From Bifidobacterium avesanii (GTDB taxonomy: Bacteria > Actinomycetota > Actinomycetes > Actinomycetales > Bifidobacteriaceae), in assembly GCF_009299475.1 (NCBI RefSeq), contig NZ_WBSN01000005.1, positions 1-64,000 on the forward strand: 64,000 bases of DNA. Direction: 5' to 3'. Position 1 is the first letter of the stretch. Each line of letters begins with the position of its first letter. Shown one piece after another: positions 43,097-52,492 of the stretch. The position numbers were made by a program, and so were the translations under genes. The notes beneath the pieces were generated by a model, which worked only from the letters and a program-made list of their open reading frames with translations, was not told the origin of the DNA and searched no databases.

Positions 43097-44164
43097 TCAT
43101 GCCTCCCCTTCCGCGCGCTGGATCTCGAAAATCTCCTTCTGCCGCTCAATTTCACGGCGCAGATCCTCCTCGCTGGGCAGATACAGCTGGTACTTCGCCG
43201 CGAACAACTGCTCGTTGCCCTTGAGCACCGAATACCGGGCTATGTCCTCGTCCGTGTCCGTGCACAGCACGACGCCCAAGGTGGGGCCGTCCCCCGGCGA
43301 GCGTTTCAACTCGTCGTACATGCGCACGTACATGTCCATCTGTCCCACGTCCTGATGCGTGATGCGCGAGGTCTTCAAATCAATCAGCACGAAGCACTTG
43401 AGTATGTAGTTGTAGAACACCAGATCGATGAAGTAATCCTGTTTCTCCGTATGGATGTGCTGCTGCCTGGCGACGAAGGCATACCCCTTGCCCAGTTCCA
43501 TCATGAACCGCTGTAGATTGGCGATGATGCTGGATTCCAGCTTCGTCTCCGTCAGATCGGCATTCGGGGCGAGGCCGAGGAACTCGGCGACGACCGGGTT
43601 CTTCACGAACTCGAGCCTGTCACCCTGCAGCGGTTTGGTGATCCGCTCCATTTCGGCCTTGACGGCTTCCGGTCTCTGCGACAACAGCATGCGCTCGTAA
43701 TACTGCGAGGAGACGTTGCGCTGCAGCGTGCGCACGCTCCATGTCTGCTCGGCGGCCTCTTTGACATACCAATCGCGTGCGGCCTTGTCGGCAACCTGCA
43801 GCAGAACCCGGTAATGGGTCCATGAAAGCAGCGGATGGGATTTTCCACTCGGTGAGTGGAAAATCTCGGGGAAATATTCGTAGAACTGAACGAATTGATA
43901 CAAGTTGGTCTTCGTGAACCCTTTCCCGTACCGCTTTGTCAATTCCGCACTGAGCCGCTTGACCACCGCCTCACCGTATTCGGCGCGTTTGCCGCCCCGC
44001 AGTTCCTCCCGTGCGATGCGCTCGCCAAGCAGCCAGTTGCGCCGCACCAGCGCGGTGTTGACCGCACGGTACGCCGCGTGGCGCGCCTCCTCGATGATGC
44101 CGATGCTGTCCTCCAGCACGTCTCCCCGCGTGAGACCAACGGCATCCGTCACCCGTTCCGACAT
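43097..44164 (-). CDS. YhcG-family PDDEXK nuclease (DUF1016)
   Basis: A 355-residue protein. The N-terminal DUF1016 region (RRNWLLGERIAREELRGGKRAEYGE, about 40-65, and KGFTKTNLYQFVQFYEYFP) is followed by a PDDEXK-type core with Asp in YFIDLVFYN and the Glu/Asp-x-Lys equivalent in FVLIDLKTS. Such proteins occur beside restriction and other defence genes, but none are adjacent here. Composition is less GC-rich than the surroundings. AAAGGGG precedes the chosen ATG; an earlier in-frame ATG at 44200 lies inside a hairpin. Confidence 0.83.
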   Translation of the reverse strand: MSERVTDAVGLTRGDVLEDSIGIIEEARHAAYRAVNTALVRRNWLLGERIAREELRGGKRAEYGEAVVKRLSAELTKRYGKGFTKTNLYQFVQFYEYFPEIFHSPSGKSHPLLSWTHYRVLLQVADKAARDWYVKEAAEQTWSVRTLQRNVSSQYYERMLLSQRPEAVKAEMERITKPLQGDRLEFVKNPVVAEFLGLAPNADLTETKLESSIIANLQRFMMELGKGYAFVARQQHIHTEKQDYFIDLVFYNYILKCFVLIDLKTSRITHQDVGQMDMYVRMYDELKRSPGDGPTLGVVLCTDTDEDIARYSVLKGNEQLFAAKYQLYLPSEEDLRREIERQKEIFEIQRAEGEA

Positions 44165-44190
44165 GACGATGCCCCTTTCCGAAAACATAA

Positions 44191-44223
44191 AAGGGCGCAT
44201 CCCGCGAACTTGGGAGCGCCCTT
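44191..44223 (-). terminator. Terminator upstream of the YhcG-like gene
   Basis: On the minus strand AAGGGCGC pairs with GCGCCCTT, with an inner TCCC/GGGA stem, followed by TTTATGTTTTC. It probably ends the GNAT-membrane protein transcript. It also lies in the YhcG leader. Confidence 0.65.
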
Positions 44224-44400
44224 AACCGAATTGCCGTGTTTTCAATTGTGGCTACCATCATACGCAATCATGCGGACAAATGTTCGAATCACCGGCCGTC
44301 GGCGCGTCGCGCAATTCCTCTGGAACGAACCGACAATCGGCACAATCCGCCGTCGTCCATCGACGTCACGCATCGCCCGCCGTGCGTGACGCACAGCCCG

Positions 44401-45333
44401 TTACAGCAGCACCCTCACGACGGCGACGACGACAATCACCGCGACCCATCCGACCGCCCGCAGCAGCAGTCTCCGTTCGCGTCGGCGGTTCACCTGCGAC
44501 ATGCCCACGCCGTCCAGCGCATGTTGGGGCTCCTGGTCCGCCATGCGGTCGAGATCCGCCCGGATGCGCTCGCGCTGCGGCGTGAACTGCCCCGGCCGAC
44601 GAAGCGATTCCAACGCCACCTTTCCCAGCGCGGAGGTCGAAGCGGAGATCAGCGCGCCCATCCCCGCAAACGCCACAAGCGGAGCCGTGGCGTCCTCTCC
44701 GGCGCCAACGGCGATCCAGCCGAGCACGATGAGGGCGAACGCCATATAGAAGAGGCACGCCCATCGCACGCGGGAGAACCAGTCCGCGGCCCTAGCGGAC
44801 GGATGCGAGAGAAAGGCAAAGCACGTGGCCCCGACGGCGAGCGGCGGAACCGCGGACAGAAGCGTCACGGCCGCGTACAGCGGTCCGAGGCCGCGCGCGA
44901 ACCACCAGCCCACGGCGTACGCGGCGGCCAGCGCGAGCATCAACGCGCCCATGAGCCGCAATTTGAGCCGGCCCGGATTGCGGCGGCGGGGCGGCGCCGT
45001 CCACCACCATTCGATCGAGCCGAACACCGGCCCCTCGAGCGTATAGCGCACCGCCAGTTCGTCGCCCTCGTCCGCCAGCCGCAGTTGGCGGGAGCCGCGC
45101 GCCCAGCCCACCAGATACGCGCCCGCGGCGATCAGCATGATCCACGCCGCGCACGCGAACCACGGGTATACCGGCCCCATATACGTCGCCAGGGCCCCTG
45201 CGAGCGAGACGGCGAAGCCCGCCGTGCTCGCCACCGCCTTGAGGCGGATGCGCCGCAGCATCGCCCGGTCGCGGTCGCCCACCACGCCGTTGGGCCGCGC
45301 CTGCGCGTCGAAGGGATTGGCCTGCTGCATCAT
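44401..45333 (-). CDS. Uncharacterised polytopic membrane protein
   Basis: A 310-residue protein with two N-terminal helices (AGFAVSLAGALATYMG, WIMLIAAGAYLVGW), a soluble segment with IEWWWTAPPRRRNPGR, several further helices and a C-terminal one ending VVAVVRVLL. No family is recognised. It lies 19 bp after the acetyltransferase gene on the same strand and is probably co-transcribed. Confidence 0.65.
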   Translation of the reverse strand: MMQQANPFDAQARPNGVVGDRDRAMLRRIRLKAVASTAGFAVSLAGALATYMGPVYPWFACAAWIMLIAAGAYLVGWARGSRQLRLADEGDELAVRYTLEGPVFGSIEWWWTAPPRRRNPGRLKLRLMGALMLALAAAYAVGWWFARGLGPLYAAVTLLSAVPPLAVGATCFAFLSHPSARAADWFSRVRWACLFYMAFALIVLGWIAVGAGEDATAPLVAFAGMGALISASTSALGKVALESLRRPGQFTPQRERIRADLDRMADQEPQHALDGVGMSQVNRRRERRLLLRAVGWVAVIVVVAVVRVLL

Positions 45334-45352
45334 GCCTCAAGCATATGGCCGT

Positions 45353-45880
45353 TTACAGATTCAAATACCAGTACGACATGTCGTGCATCGCGCCCGTGGC
45401 GTCCGTGGCGGCGGCGGGCAGCAGGCCGAAGCGGGTGAATCCGAAGCGGCGCATGAGGGCCGTGGAGCCGGCATTGTCGGCGAAGATGATGCCGATGGCC
45501 TTGCGCATGCGGCGTTCGCGGGCCGCGTCGAGCAGCCAGTCGAGCATGGCGGCGCCCGCTCCCCTGCCCTGCGCGTCCGGGGCGATGTAGTAGGCGAGGT
45601 CCGTCACGCCGTCGTAGCCGGGCCGGTCGTAGAACACGGACAGCGCGCCGAAGCCGACGACGCGCCCGCCGAGCGATTCGTCCTCGATCACTGCGACCAC
45701 GTACGGCGGCTTGTGGGATTCGACCCACGCGCGGCGTTGGCCGAGGGTCTGCGGCTCAAGATCCGCGGTGGAGCCGCCAGCCATGACGGCCGCGTTGTAG
45801 ATGTCGGTGATGGCCCGCACCGCGTGCCCGTCGTCGGCGGCGACGGGGCGGATGCGGTAACGGGACGTGTTGATCTCCAT
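45353..45880 (-). CDS. GNAT-family acetyltransferase, phosphinothricin-acetyltransferase-like
   Basis: A 175-residue transferase. RIRPVAADDGHAVRAITDIYN opens the fold (about residues 9-29), and the acetyl-CoA loop reads APDAQGRGAGAAMLDWLL; the later FADNAGSTALMRRFGF is typical of the PAT/Bar subgroup, which acetylates small amines such as phosphinothricin or methionine sulfone. The natural substrate is unknown. The ATG at 45880 gives a normal length; no good ribosome site is seen. Confidence 0.8.
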   Translation of the reverse strand: MEINTSRYRIRPVAADDGHAVRAITDIYNAAVMAGGSTADLEPQTLGQRRAWVESHKPPYVVAVIEDESLGGRVVGFGALSVFYDRPGYDGVTDLAYYIAPDAQGRGAGAAMLDWLLDAARERRMRKAIGIIFADNAGSTALMRRFGFTRFGLLPAAATDATGAMHDMSYWYLNL

Positions 45881-45923
45881 GCCGCGCATCGTAGCGCAGC
45901 GTCGGCGACAAGCCCGCGGCGCA

Positions 45924-45967
45924 TTCGTCCCAACCTGCAAGTCTCCCGGCGCAGATTGGAACATTCG
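45924..45967. repeat. CAAY-N20-ATTG palindrome, subfamily B, copy 1
   Basis: Left arm GTCCCAAC ending at 45934, 20-base spacer (45935-45954), right arm ATTGGAACATTCG from 45955. The spacer begins CTGC and ends GCAG, adding an inner stem. Confidence 0.75.
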
Positions 45968-46007
45968 ATTGGCTGTCGCGCCTCCCGCGGGATCATTTCG
46001 ACGCCAT

Positions 46008-46049
46008 ATGTTCCAACCTGCGAGGAGCCTGATGCGGATTGGAACGTTC
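46008..46049. repeat. CAAY-N20-ATTG palindrome, subfamily B, copy 2
   Basis: GTTCCAAC (46010-46017), 20-base spacer (46018-46037), ATTGGAAC (46038-46045). Arms match over eight positions and continue into CTGC/GCGG at the spacer edges. Confidence 0.8.
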
Positions 46050-46090
46050 GGCCGATTCCGAGGGCCTTCCGAGGCGAGTTTCGCGGTCGT

Positions 46091-46130
46091 TCGTTCCAGC
46101 CTGCGCAGCAACGGGCGCAGCTTGGAACGA
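46091..46130. repeat. CAAY-N20-ATTG palindrome, subfamily B, copy 3
   Basis: TCGTTCCAGC (46091-46100), 20-base spacer (46101-46120), CTTGGAACGA (46121-46130). Both core tetranucleotides have drifted, yet the spacing is unchanged and the outer arms still pair. Confidence 0.75.
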
Positions 46131-46170
46131 ATGACGCGAACGGCTCGATTCCGCATGAATTCCATATGAG

Positions 46171-46204
46171 AAAGCGGCTTCCCCGGAAGCGAGGAAGCCG
46201 CTTT
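46171..46204 (-). terminator. Terminator of the UPF0182 gene
   Basis: AAAGCGGCTTCC (46171-46182) pairs with GGAAGCCGCTTT (46193-46204) around a 10-base loop, 136 bp past the stop codon on the minus strand. A short TCTCAT tract follows. Confidence 0.7.
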
Positions 46205-46339
46205 GCGCACGGGCCGCGGACTCGTCACGGTGCACTCGCCGTGTCCGATGCGCCCCGGCGATGCGGCCCGGCGATGCGGCCAAAACCGCAATCGGAATTC
46301 AAACCGACTGGAGGCGCGGGACCGCGGTTGGCCGCCGGA

Positions 46340-49300
46340 CTACTGCTGGGCGGCGAGGGCCTTGTTCAGCGCGTCCTGCAGCTGCTTCTGGGCTTCGCCG
46401 TAGGCCGCCCAGTCGCCCTTCTTCATGGCCGCGTCGGAGTCCTTCATGGCCTGGGAGGCGTCCTGCAGGGCCTGCTTCAGGTCCGCGGAGGAGGAGCCGG
46501 ACGAGGAGCCGTCCGAGCCGGACTGCGCCCCGGACGAGGAGCCGCCCGTCTGACCGGTCGAATCACCCGAGCCGCCCGAACCGGAGCCGTTCGCGCCGCC
46601 GTTGGCGGACCCGCCCACCTGCGGCTTCGTGGTCTCCTTGCCGTCGGAGTTCGCCGCGTCGCCGGCCGCCGCGCCCGAGTCGCCGCCGAACACCTGGTCG
46701 AGCGCCTCGTCGAGCGTGTCCGCGAAGCCGACCTGATCGCCGAACGCCACGAGCACCTTCTTCATGAGCGGGAAGCTCGTGGAGCCGCTGGACTGCACGT
46801 ACACGGGCTGCACGTACACCAGACCGCCGCCGATGGGCAGGGTGAGCAGGTTGCCGCGCACCACGTTCGTGGATCCGGACTGCAGGAGGTTCAGCTCCTT
46901 GGACACGTCCGCGTTGGCGTTGAAGTTGTTCTGCGCCTGGCCGGGGCCGGGCACGTTGGTGTTCTTGGGCAGCTCCATGAGCCTGAGCGTGCCGTAGTTC
47001 GCGCCGATCACGCCCTTCTCGCTGCCCGCGTCGGAGTCGACGGACAGGAAGCCCGTGAGGATTTCGCGCGTGGACGTGCCGGCGGGGATGTACGTGGAGG
47101 TCAGCGAGAAGATGGGCTCCTTGCTGCCGCCGGTCTGGAGGGTCAGGTAGTACGGCGGCTGCTTGACGCCCTGCGCGCGCTGCGTGTCCGGCTCGGTCGG
47201 GTCGGTGGGCGTCTGCCAGAAGTCCTCGCCGGAGAAGAACTGGCTGGCGCTCTGCACGTGGTACTTGGCGAGCAGCTCGCGCTGCACCTTGAACAGGCTC
47301 TCCGGGTAGCGCATGTGGCTCATGAGGTCGCCGGAGATCTCCGAGATCGGGTGGTACTGGCCGGGGAAGATCTGCTCCCACGCCTTCAGGACCGGGTCGT
47401 CGGCGTCCCACGCGTACAGGTCCACCGAACCGTCGTACGCGTCCACGGTGGCCTTGACGGAGTTGCGGATGTAGTTGGCCTTCTGCGAGTTGAGGCTCTT
47501 GATGGTCGCGGAGGTCTCCGTGGTGGAGTCCTCGGTGGCTTCCGCGAGGTCCACGGTCTGCGAGTACGGGTAGTTCGCGGACGTGGTGTAGCCGTCCACG
47601 ATCCACTTGACGCGGCCGTCCACCACCGCCGGGTAGACGCGGCCGTCGAGCGTGAGGTAGGGCGCCACCTTGGCGACGCGCTCCTTGGGGCTGCGGTCGT
47701 AGAGGATCTGCGAGTCCGAGGTCACGCGGTCGGAGAACAGGATCTGGTCAGAGCCGAAGCGCACCGCGTACAGCAGGCGGGCGAAGATGTTGCCGATCGA
47801 GGGGCCGCCGTCGCCGTTGAACGTGGTGGTGGCGCCCTGCGAGCCGGTCGGGTAGTCGAACTCCCACGAGGCGGTGCCCTCCGGCGCGCCGACGATCGAG
47901 TATTCGGGCGCGTTGGGCGAGAAGTAGATGCGCGGCTCGTACTTCTCCGACTCGGTGAGCGCGCCGGAGGTGGGGATGTCCTTTTCGAAGAACTCCGGCT
48001 GGCCGTCCGAGGTCACCTTGTTGCCGTACGCGGCCACGATGCCGTAGCCGTGCGTGTACACGGTGTGGTCGTTGACCCAGTTGCGGTTGTCGTTGCCGGC
48101 GAGGTTGATCTCGCGCGCGGCGATGACGGTGTCCTGGCTTTCGCCGTTGACGTCGTACTTGTCGACCGCGAGCGTGTCCGCGAAGGTGTAGTACTGCTTG
48201 GACTGCTGGAGCTGCTTGAACGTGGCGGAGACGACCTGCGGGTCGAGCAGGCGGATCTGCGCGGTGGTGTCCGCGTTCTCGGCGAGCGCGCCGGTCTTGC
48301 CCTGCGTGGTCGCGTTATACTCCTCCACCTTGATGTTGTTCAGGCCGTACGCGGCCGTGGTGGCGTCGATGTTGCGCTGGATGTACGTGGATTCGAGCTC
48401 CTGCGCGTTCGGGTTGACCTTGAAGCGCTGGAGCAGCACGGGCCACGCGACGTTGAGGATCAGGGCCGCGACCACGACGATCGCGACGGACACGACCGGG
48501 GTGCGCCACACGCGGAACGCCTCGCCGACGGAGGCCGAGGGCGCGCCGCCGAGCGCCTTGGTGGTCATGATCCACGCGGCGAGCACCACGCCGAGGATGG
48601 CGATGAGCGCGGCGGTGACGATGGTCATGGGGATGGTGGCGTGCACGGAGACGTAGGTGGCGCCGGTGACGCGGTCGCCCGCGGCGGTGAGCTGGTCGAA
48701 CATGCCGAGGACCATGCGGAAGGCGACCATGAGGAAGTTGAGCACGAGCCACACGCCGAGCTGGCGGCGGGCGCGCGCGGTGACGTTGAGGATGGACTTG
48801 CCGTGCAGCGGCATCTGCAGGCGGATGCCGCCCATGAGGAAGTGGGTGACCAGCGAGGCGACGATCGCCACGACGAGCAGCAGGGACACGGCCCCGGCCA
48901 CGAGTTGCAGGCCGGGCAGCACGAACACGTAGAAGCCGTTGTCGATGCCGAACTGCGGGTCCTTCACGCCGAACGACTGGTTGTGGAACATGAGCAGGAT
49001 CTCGGACCAGTTGGCGTTGAACTGGGAGCCGAAGACCACGCCGATGACGAGCGAGACGACCACGGCCACGCGCACGGCGGTCCTGGAGCTCACGCCCTTG
49101 CCGATCTCGATCACGTCGCCGTTGACGCGGATGGTGGAGCCGTCCGCCGCGTCGGGGCGGGCGCGGATGGCGAGCCACGCGGACAGGAAGGTCATGAGCC
49201 CCATGACCAGCGCGTAGGCGACCCACAGGCCCACCTTGACGCCGAGCTGCGTCCAGACCACGGACGCGAAGCCGAGCTGGCCGTACCACATGAGGTCGGT

Positions 49301-49627
49301 GATGAAGCGCGACAGGCCGAAGAACACGCCGACCACGACCACCACGGCCACGAGGACGCCCCACAGGATGCGGCTGCCGCGGTTGGAGCCGGACGGGCGC
49401 TGGGGGCGACGCGTGATGCGCGGGGCCCGGGGGCCGCGCGGCGGCATGCCGGAGCCGCGTCCCGGCCCGCCCGCGCCGCCGTTCGCACCGGGCTCGTCGC
49501 CGTCGGACTCGACGTTGATGATGATCGGATCGTCGTCGTTCCGCCGGGCGTTGGGGCCACGGCTTCCCCTCTTGCGCGGATCGTAGTCCGGGTCGAATAT
49601 TCCACCAAAGGCATCAAAGAAAGACAT
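46340..49627 (-). CDS. UPF0182-family large membrane protein
   Basis: A 1095-residue protein. After a disordered Arg/Gly/Pro cytoplasmic start (1-85) come seven membrane helices (first about 88-108), then a 550-residue extracytoplasmic domain with family patterns such as LWYGQLGF-like LMWYGQLGFASVVW, TYIQRNIDATTAAYGL and YFSPNAPEYSIVG, and a Gly/Ser-rich linker before a final helical segment (LKQALQDASQAMKDSDAAMK). Function in actinobacteria is unknown. It is monocistronic by position, with its own terminator. Confidence 0.9.
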   Translation of the reverse strand: MSFFDAFGGIFDPDYDPRKRGSRGPNARRNDDDPIIINVESDGDEPGANGGAGGPGRGSGMPPRGPRAPRITRRPQRPSGSNRGSRILWGVLVAVVVVVGVFFGLSRFITDLMWYGQLGFASVVWTQLGVKVGLWVAYALVMGLMTFLSAWLAIRARPDAADGSTIRVNGDVIEIGKGVSSRTAVRVAVVVSLVIGVVFGSQFNANWSEILLMFHNQSFGVKDPQFGIDNGFYVFVLPGLQLVAGAVSLLLVVAIVASLVTHFLMGGIRLQMPLHGKSILNVTARARRQLGVWLVLNFLMVAFRMVLGMFDQLTAAGDRVTGATYVSVHATIPMTIVTAALIAILGVVLAAWIMTTKALGGAPSASVGEAFRVWRTPVVSVAIVVVAALILNVAWPVLLQRFKVNPNAQELESTYIQRNIDATTAAYGLNNIKVEEYNATTQGKTGALAENADTTAQIRLLDPQVVSATFKQLQQSKQYYTFADTLAVDKYDVNGESQDTVIAAREINLAGNDNRNWVNDHTVYTHGYGIVAAYGNKVTSDGQPEFFEKDIPTSGALTESEKYEPRIYFSPNAPEYSIVGAPEGTASWEFDYPTGSQGATTTFNGDGGPSIGNIFARLLYAVRFGSDQILFSDRVTSDSQILYDRSPKERVAKVAPYLTLDGRVYPAVVDGRVKWIVDGYTTSANYPYSQTVDLAEATEDSTTETSATIKSLNSQKANYIRNSVKATVDAYDGSVDLYAWDADDPVLKAWEQIFPGQYHPISEISGDLMSHMRYPESLFKVQRELLAKYHVQSASQFFSGEDFWQTPTDPTEPDTQRAQGVKQPPYYLTLQTGGSKEPIFSLTSTYIPAGTSTREILTGFLSVDSDAGSEKGVIGANYGTLRLMELPKNTNVPGPGQAQNNFNANADVSKELNLLQSGSTNVVRGNLLTLPIGGGLVYVQPVYVQSSGSTSFPLMKKVLVAFGDQVGFADTLDEALDQVFGGDSGAAAGDAANSDGKETTKPQVGGSANGGANGSGSGGSGDSTGQTGGSSSGAQSGSDGSSSGSSSADLKQALQDASQAMKDSDAAMKKGDWAAYGEAQKQLQDALNKALAAQQ

Positions 49628-50132
49628 GCAGCCAGCCTACCGGGATACGGGGAGATTCCACTCGCGGTGGGCGTAATCCCGCCGGCGGCGGAACAGGAGG
49701 AAACAGGGAATGGGATATGCAACATTCGATAGTTCTGGCCGCATAATGCCGATTTCATGCGCAAACTACGCGTTTCGACGTTTTTCGAGGCGATATCGGC
49801 CACCCGCCCGCACGGTATTTCCGATTTGTGCGGTCGATTTCGGCGTCCCGCCGAGTAGCGCCGTTGCAATCTGGCCGGAACCGCGCGGCGGCTATCCGGC
49901 CGACCCCGGAAAAACCACCACACGAATCGGAAGTACGCGACGGGCGGCCGCTACGTAGCCGGCATTGTGGCCATTCGCAGCCACTCGCGACCGTCCGCAT
50001 CCGCTTCGACGGCTGCCGCGGCGCGGCCGGGGCGCGGTAGCCGTCTCCAACCTGTTTCGCCCGCCGTCCAGCCGATTGTGGACACTTGCGGCCCATTGCC
50101 CTTCCGGCCGGCACCCGGGCATAATCGGGGAT
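49628..50132. other. 505-bp intergenic spacer, divergent promoters
   Basis: It separates the divergent UPF0182 and GH3 genes. It is less coding-like, with scattered inverted repeats such as CCGCAC/GTGCGG around a 14-base loop (49808-49833). I see no member of the CAAT-N20-ATTG family and no gene. Confidence 0.55.
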
Positions 50133-51413
50133 ATGACCGTCTTTCATCGTCTCCACAGCATTTCCAGCCTTCGCCGCATGATGTCCGTCTCGCTGCCCGC
50201 CTCGCTGTGCGCGATCGTCCTGTGCCTTGCCGCTGGCTGCGGGTGGCCGGGATCCGCGCCCGCCGGCAACTCGTCATCCGCGGCGACGGACGCCGCCGGC
50301 GCCAGCGCCTCCCGCGAGGCCTCCTCCGCGCCGTCGTCACCGTCCACGCCGGCGGCACCGTCCACGCCCGCCACGGCGCAGGACCGGGCCCGCGCGCTGG
50401 TGGACGCAATGAGCCTCGAGGAGCGCGTGGGCCAGCTGGTCATGGCCCCGCTGTTCGCCGGTTCGGACGCGTCGAGCCTCGCGCCGGCCATCCGCGACCG
50501 GCACGTAGGTTCGGTGCTCGTCATCGGCAAGTGGACGGGCGGCGTGGACGCCGTGGCGAAGGAGACGGCGGCGCTACAGGCCTATGCGCCGGAGGGCGAC
50601 GGGCTCATCGTCGCCACCGATCAGGAGGGCGGCAGCGTGCAGCACCTGACCGGCGAGGGGTTCGACGCGATGCCGAGCGGCGTCAAGCAGGGCGCGATGG
50701 ACGCGGCCGCGCTGCGCTCATCGGCGGCCCGCTGGGGCTCGCAGCTCAAGGAGGCCGGCGTGAACGTCGATCTGGCGCCGGTGACCGACACCGTGCGCGG
50801 CGCGCGCAAGTCGAACGCTCCGATCGGCGCGCTGAACCGAGACTTCGGGCTCGACGCGGACGGCAACGCCGAGCATGCGATCGCGTTCGTGAACGGCATG
50901 CGCGACTCCGGCGTGATGGGCGCGGTCAAGCACTACCCCGGTCTGGGCGCGGTGACGGGCAACACGGACTTCACGGCGGACGGCATCGAGGATTCCACAA
51001 CCACGCTGGACGGCCCGGAGGTCGCCGCGTTCGACCGGACGATCCGCGAGGGACGGCCGGCCATGGTGATGATGGCCCTCGCCACGTACCGGGCCGTCGA
51101 CGCCTCCGCGCCGGCAGCGTTCTCGTCCGCCATCATCGACGGGCATCTGCGCGGGACGCTGGGGTATCAGGGCGTGGTGATCTCCGATTCGCTGTCCGCC
51201 GAGGCGTTGGGCGGCGTGCCGACCGACCAGTTGGGGGTCCGGCTGATCGAGGCCGGCGGCGACTTGGCGTGCATCGGCAATTCCTCCTATGTCACGCCGA
51301 TCCTCGACGGGCTCGTAGCGAAGGCCAAGGCGGACCCGGCGTTCGCCGAGCGGGTGGCCGAATCCGCCGCGCGCGTCATGGCGCTCAAGATCGAAATGGG
51401 GCTGGCCGACTAG
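50133..51413 (+). CDS. GH3-family lipoprotein, LpqI/NagZ-like
   Basis: A 426-residue exported glycosidase with a lipobox (CLAAGC, about residue 35) and a Ser/Ala/Pro linker. The GH3 barrel shows LVMAPLFAG, GLIVATDQEGGSVQHL, LAPVTDTV, VKHYPGLGAVTGNTDF and a C-terminal GVVISDSL with the nucleophile Asp. The loop that carries Asp-His in classical NagZ reads NTDF here, as I recall for actinobacterial LpqI-like proteins. It probably removes N-acetylglucosamine from peptidoglycan fragments. A later in-frame ATG could shorten the signal peptide. Confidence 0.85.
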   Translation: MTVFHRLHSISSLRRMMSVSLPASLCAIVLCLAAGCGWPGSAPAGNSSSAATDAAGASASREASSAPSSPSTPAAPSTPATAQDRARALVDAMSLEERVGQLVMAPLFAGSDASSLAPAIRDRHVGSVLVIGKWTGGVDAVAKETAALQAYAPEGDGLIVATDQEGGSVQHLTGEGFDAMPSGVKQGAMDAAALRSSAARWGSQLKEAGVNVDLAPVTDTVRGARKSNAPIGALNRDFGLDADGNAEHAIAFVNGMRDSGVMGAVKHYPGLGAVTGNTDFTADGIEDSTTTLDGPEVAAFDRTIREGRPAMVMMALATYRAVDASAPAAFSSAIIDGHLRGTLGYQGVVISDSLSAEALGGVPTDQLGVRLIEAGGDLACIGNSSYVTPILDGLVAKAKADPAFAERVAESAARVMALKIEMGLAD

Positions 51414-51447
51414 GCCTCGGAGCCGTTCCCGGTTCCCGCCGTACGCC

Positions 51448-52299
51448 CTACTTCCACGCGGTGGCGGCGGGGAACCGGCCGCGCACCCACGCGTCGAAGA
51501 GGTCGGGCCAGACCTGCACGCACGTGAGGTCGCCGATCCAGTGGCCTGGATTGTCGGTCTCGCGGGTGCCGAGGCTGGAGCCGTGGTTGCCCTCGGGGAA
51601 GATGTGGAGCTCCACGTTCACGCCGGCGCCGATGAGGGCGTTGGCGAACAGGAGGCTGTTCTGCACGGGCACGTCGCGGTCGGTCACCGTGGACCAGATG
51701 AACGTGGGCGGCACGTCCGCGCTCGCGTGACGTTCCAGCGAGACGTAGTCCAGCCATTGCGGGTCGTCCCTGCGCGCGGGACCGAGCAGGTTGTCGATCG
51801 AGCCGCGGTGGGCGAACGGGCCGGACGTGATGACCGGGTAGCCGAGCATAAGGCCGTTGGGGCGGATCTCTTGGGGCTCGAAGCCGCGGCTGCGCAGCTC
51901 GTCGCCGTTCCATCGCTCGCAGAAGAACGCCGCCGCGTGGCCGCCCGCGGAGAAGCCGCCGATCACGATCGCGTCCGGGTCGACGTGCCATTCGGCGGCG
52001 TGGGCGCGGATGCGGCGCATGGCCTCGGCGGTCTGGAGCAATGCCACCGGGTATTGGGCCGGCGCGCACGCGTAGTCGAGGATGAACGCCTGATAGCCGT
52101 AGCCGAGCATCTTGAGGGCTATCGGCTCGGCCTCGCGCTCGGACGTGCGCCGATAGCCGCCGCCGGGCAGGATGAGCACGGCCGGCCGCACGCGGGCGGG
52201 GTCCATCTCCTCGGAATTGTCGATCACATAGCCGCGGAAGCGCGCCTCGGCGTCCCCGGTGCCGTCAATGCCGCTGATCGTCTCGTCGAAAAACCGCAT
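51448..52299 (-). CDS. Alpha/beta-hydrolase esterase (BD-FAE/acetyl-esterase-like)
   Basis: A 283-residue cytoplasmic esterase. The oxyanion HGGG-type motif reads LILPGGGYRRTSERE, the nucleophile elbow GGFSAGGHAAAFF contains the catalytic Ser, and the C-terminal catalytic His is in FPEGNHGSS. No signal peptide is present. Such enzymes deacetylate xylo-oligosaccharides or cleave feruloyl groups; the substrate is unknown. AGGAGG precedes the ATG at three bases. Confidence 0.85.
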   Translation of the reverse strand: MRFFDETISGIDGTGDAEARFRGYVIDNSEEMDPARVRPAVLILPGGGYRRTSEREAEPIALKMLGYGYQAFILDYACAPAQYPVALLQTAEAMRRIRAHAAEWHVDPDAIVIGGFSAGGHAAAFFCERWNGDELRSRGFEPQEIRPNGLMLGYPVITSGPFAHRGSIDNLLGPARRDDPQWLDYVSLERHASADVPPTFIWSTVTDRDVPVQNSLLFANALIGAGVNVELHIFPEGNHGSSLGTRETDNPGHWIGDLTCVQVWPDLFDAWVRGRFPAATAWK

Positions 52300-52492
52300 G
52301 TTCCTCCTTGAATGGCACGGTTTGGCAGTCGTCAGCGTCCAGTATCCCGCAGCGCCCCGGACGTTCGGGACGCGGTCCCACATGTTGGCTCCTTCGGTTC
52401 CGCGGCCCGCCGGCGCGCGTGGCGGACGGACGGGCACGCGCCTACGCTGGTGCGTGTTGGTCTCACCCGTCCCGCAAACCGGAGGTCCGCGA

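Larger units (their letters stand above)
45881..46339. other. 459-bp intergenic spacer with three palindromic elements
   Basis: No gene is seen. It holds three subfamily B palindromes at about 83-bp intervals and the UPF0182 terminator at 46171-46204. The remaining 130 bp toward 46339 contain a short duplication of CGGCGATGCGGC. Confidence 0.7.

Noticed and set aside
45137..49732. 1531-codon open frame opposite UPF0182
   Set aside because: Shadow of the UPF0182 gene; no family motif and composition typical of antisense frames.
49808..49833. Another CAAT-N20-ATTG element in the UPF0182-GH3 spacer
   Set aside because: The local inverted repeat is CCGCAC/GTGCGG with a 14-base loop and lacks the CAAT/ATTG core. 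A nearby CCAAC and ATTGTGG are 23 bases apart with non-complementary arms.
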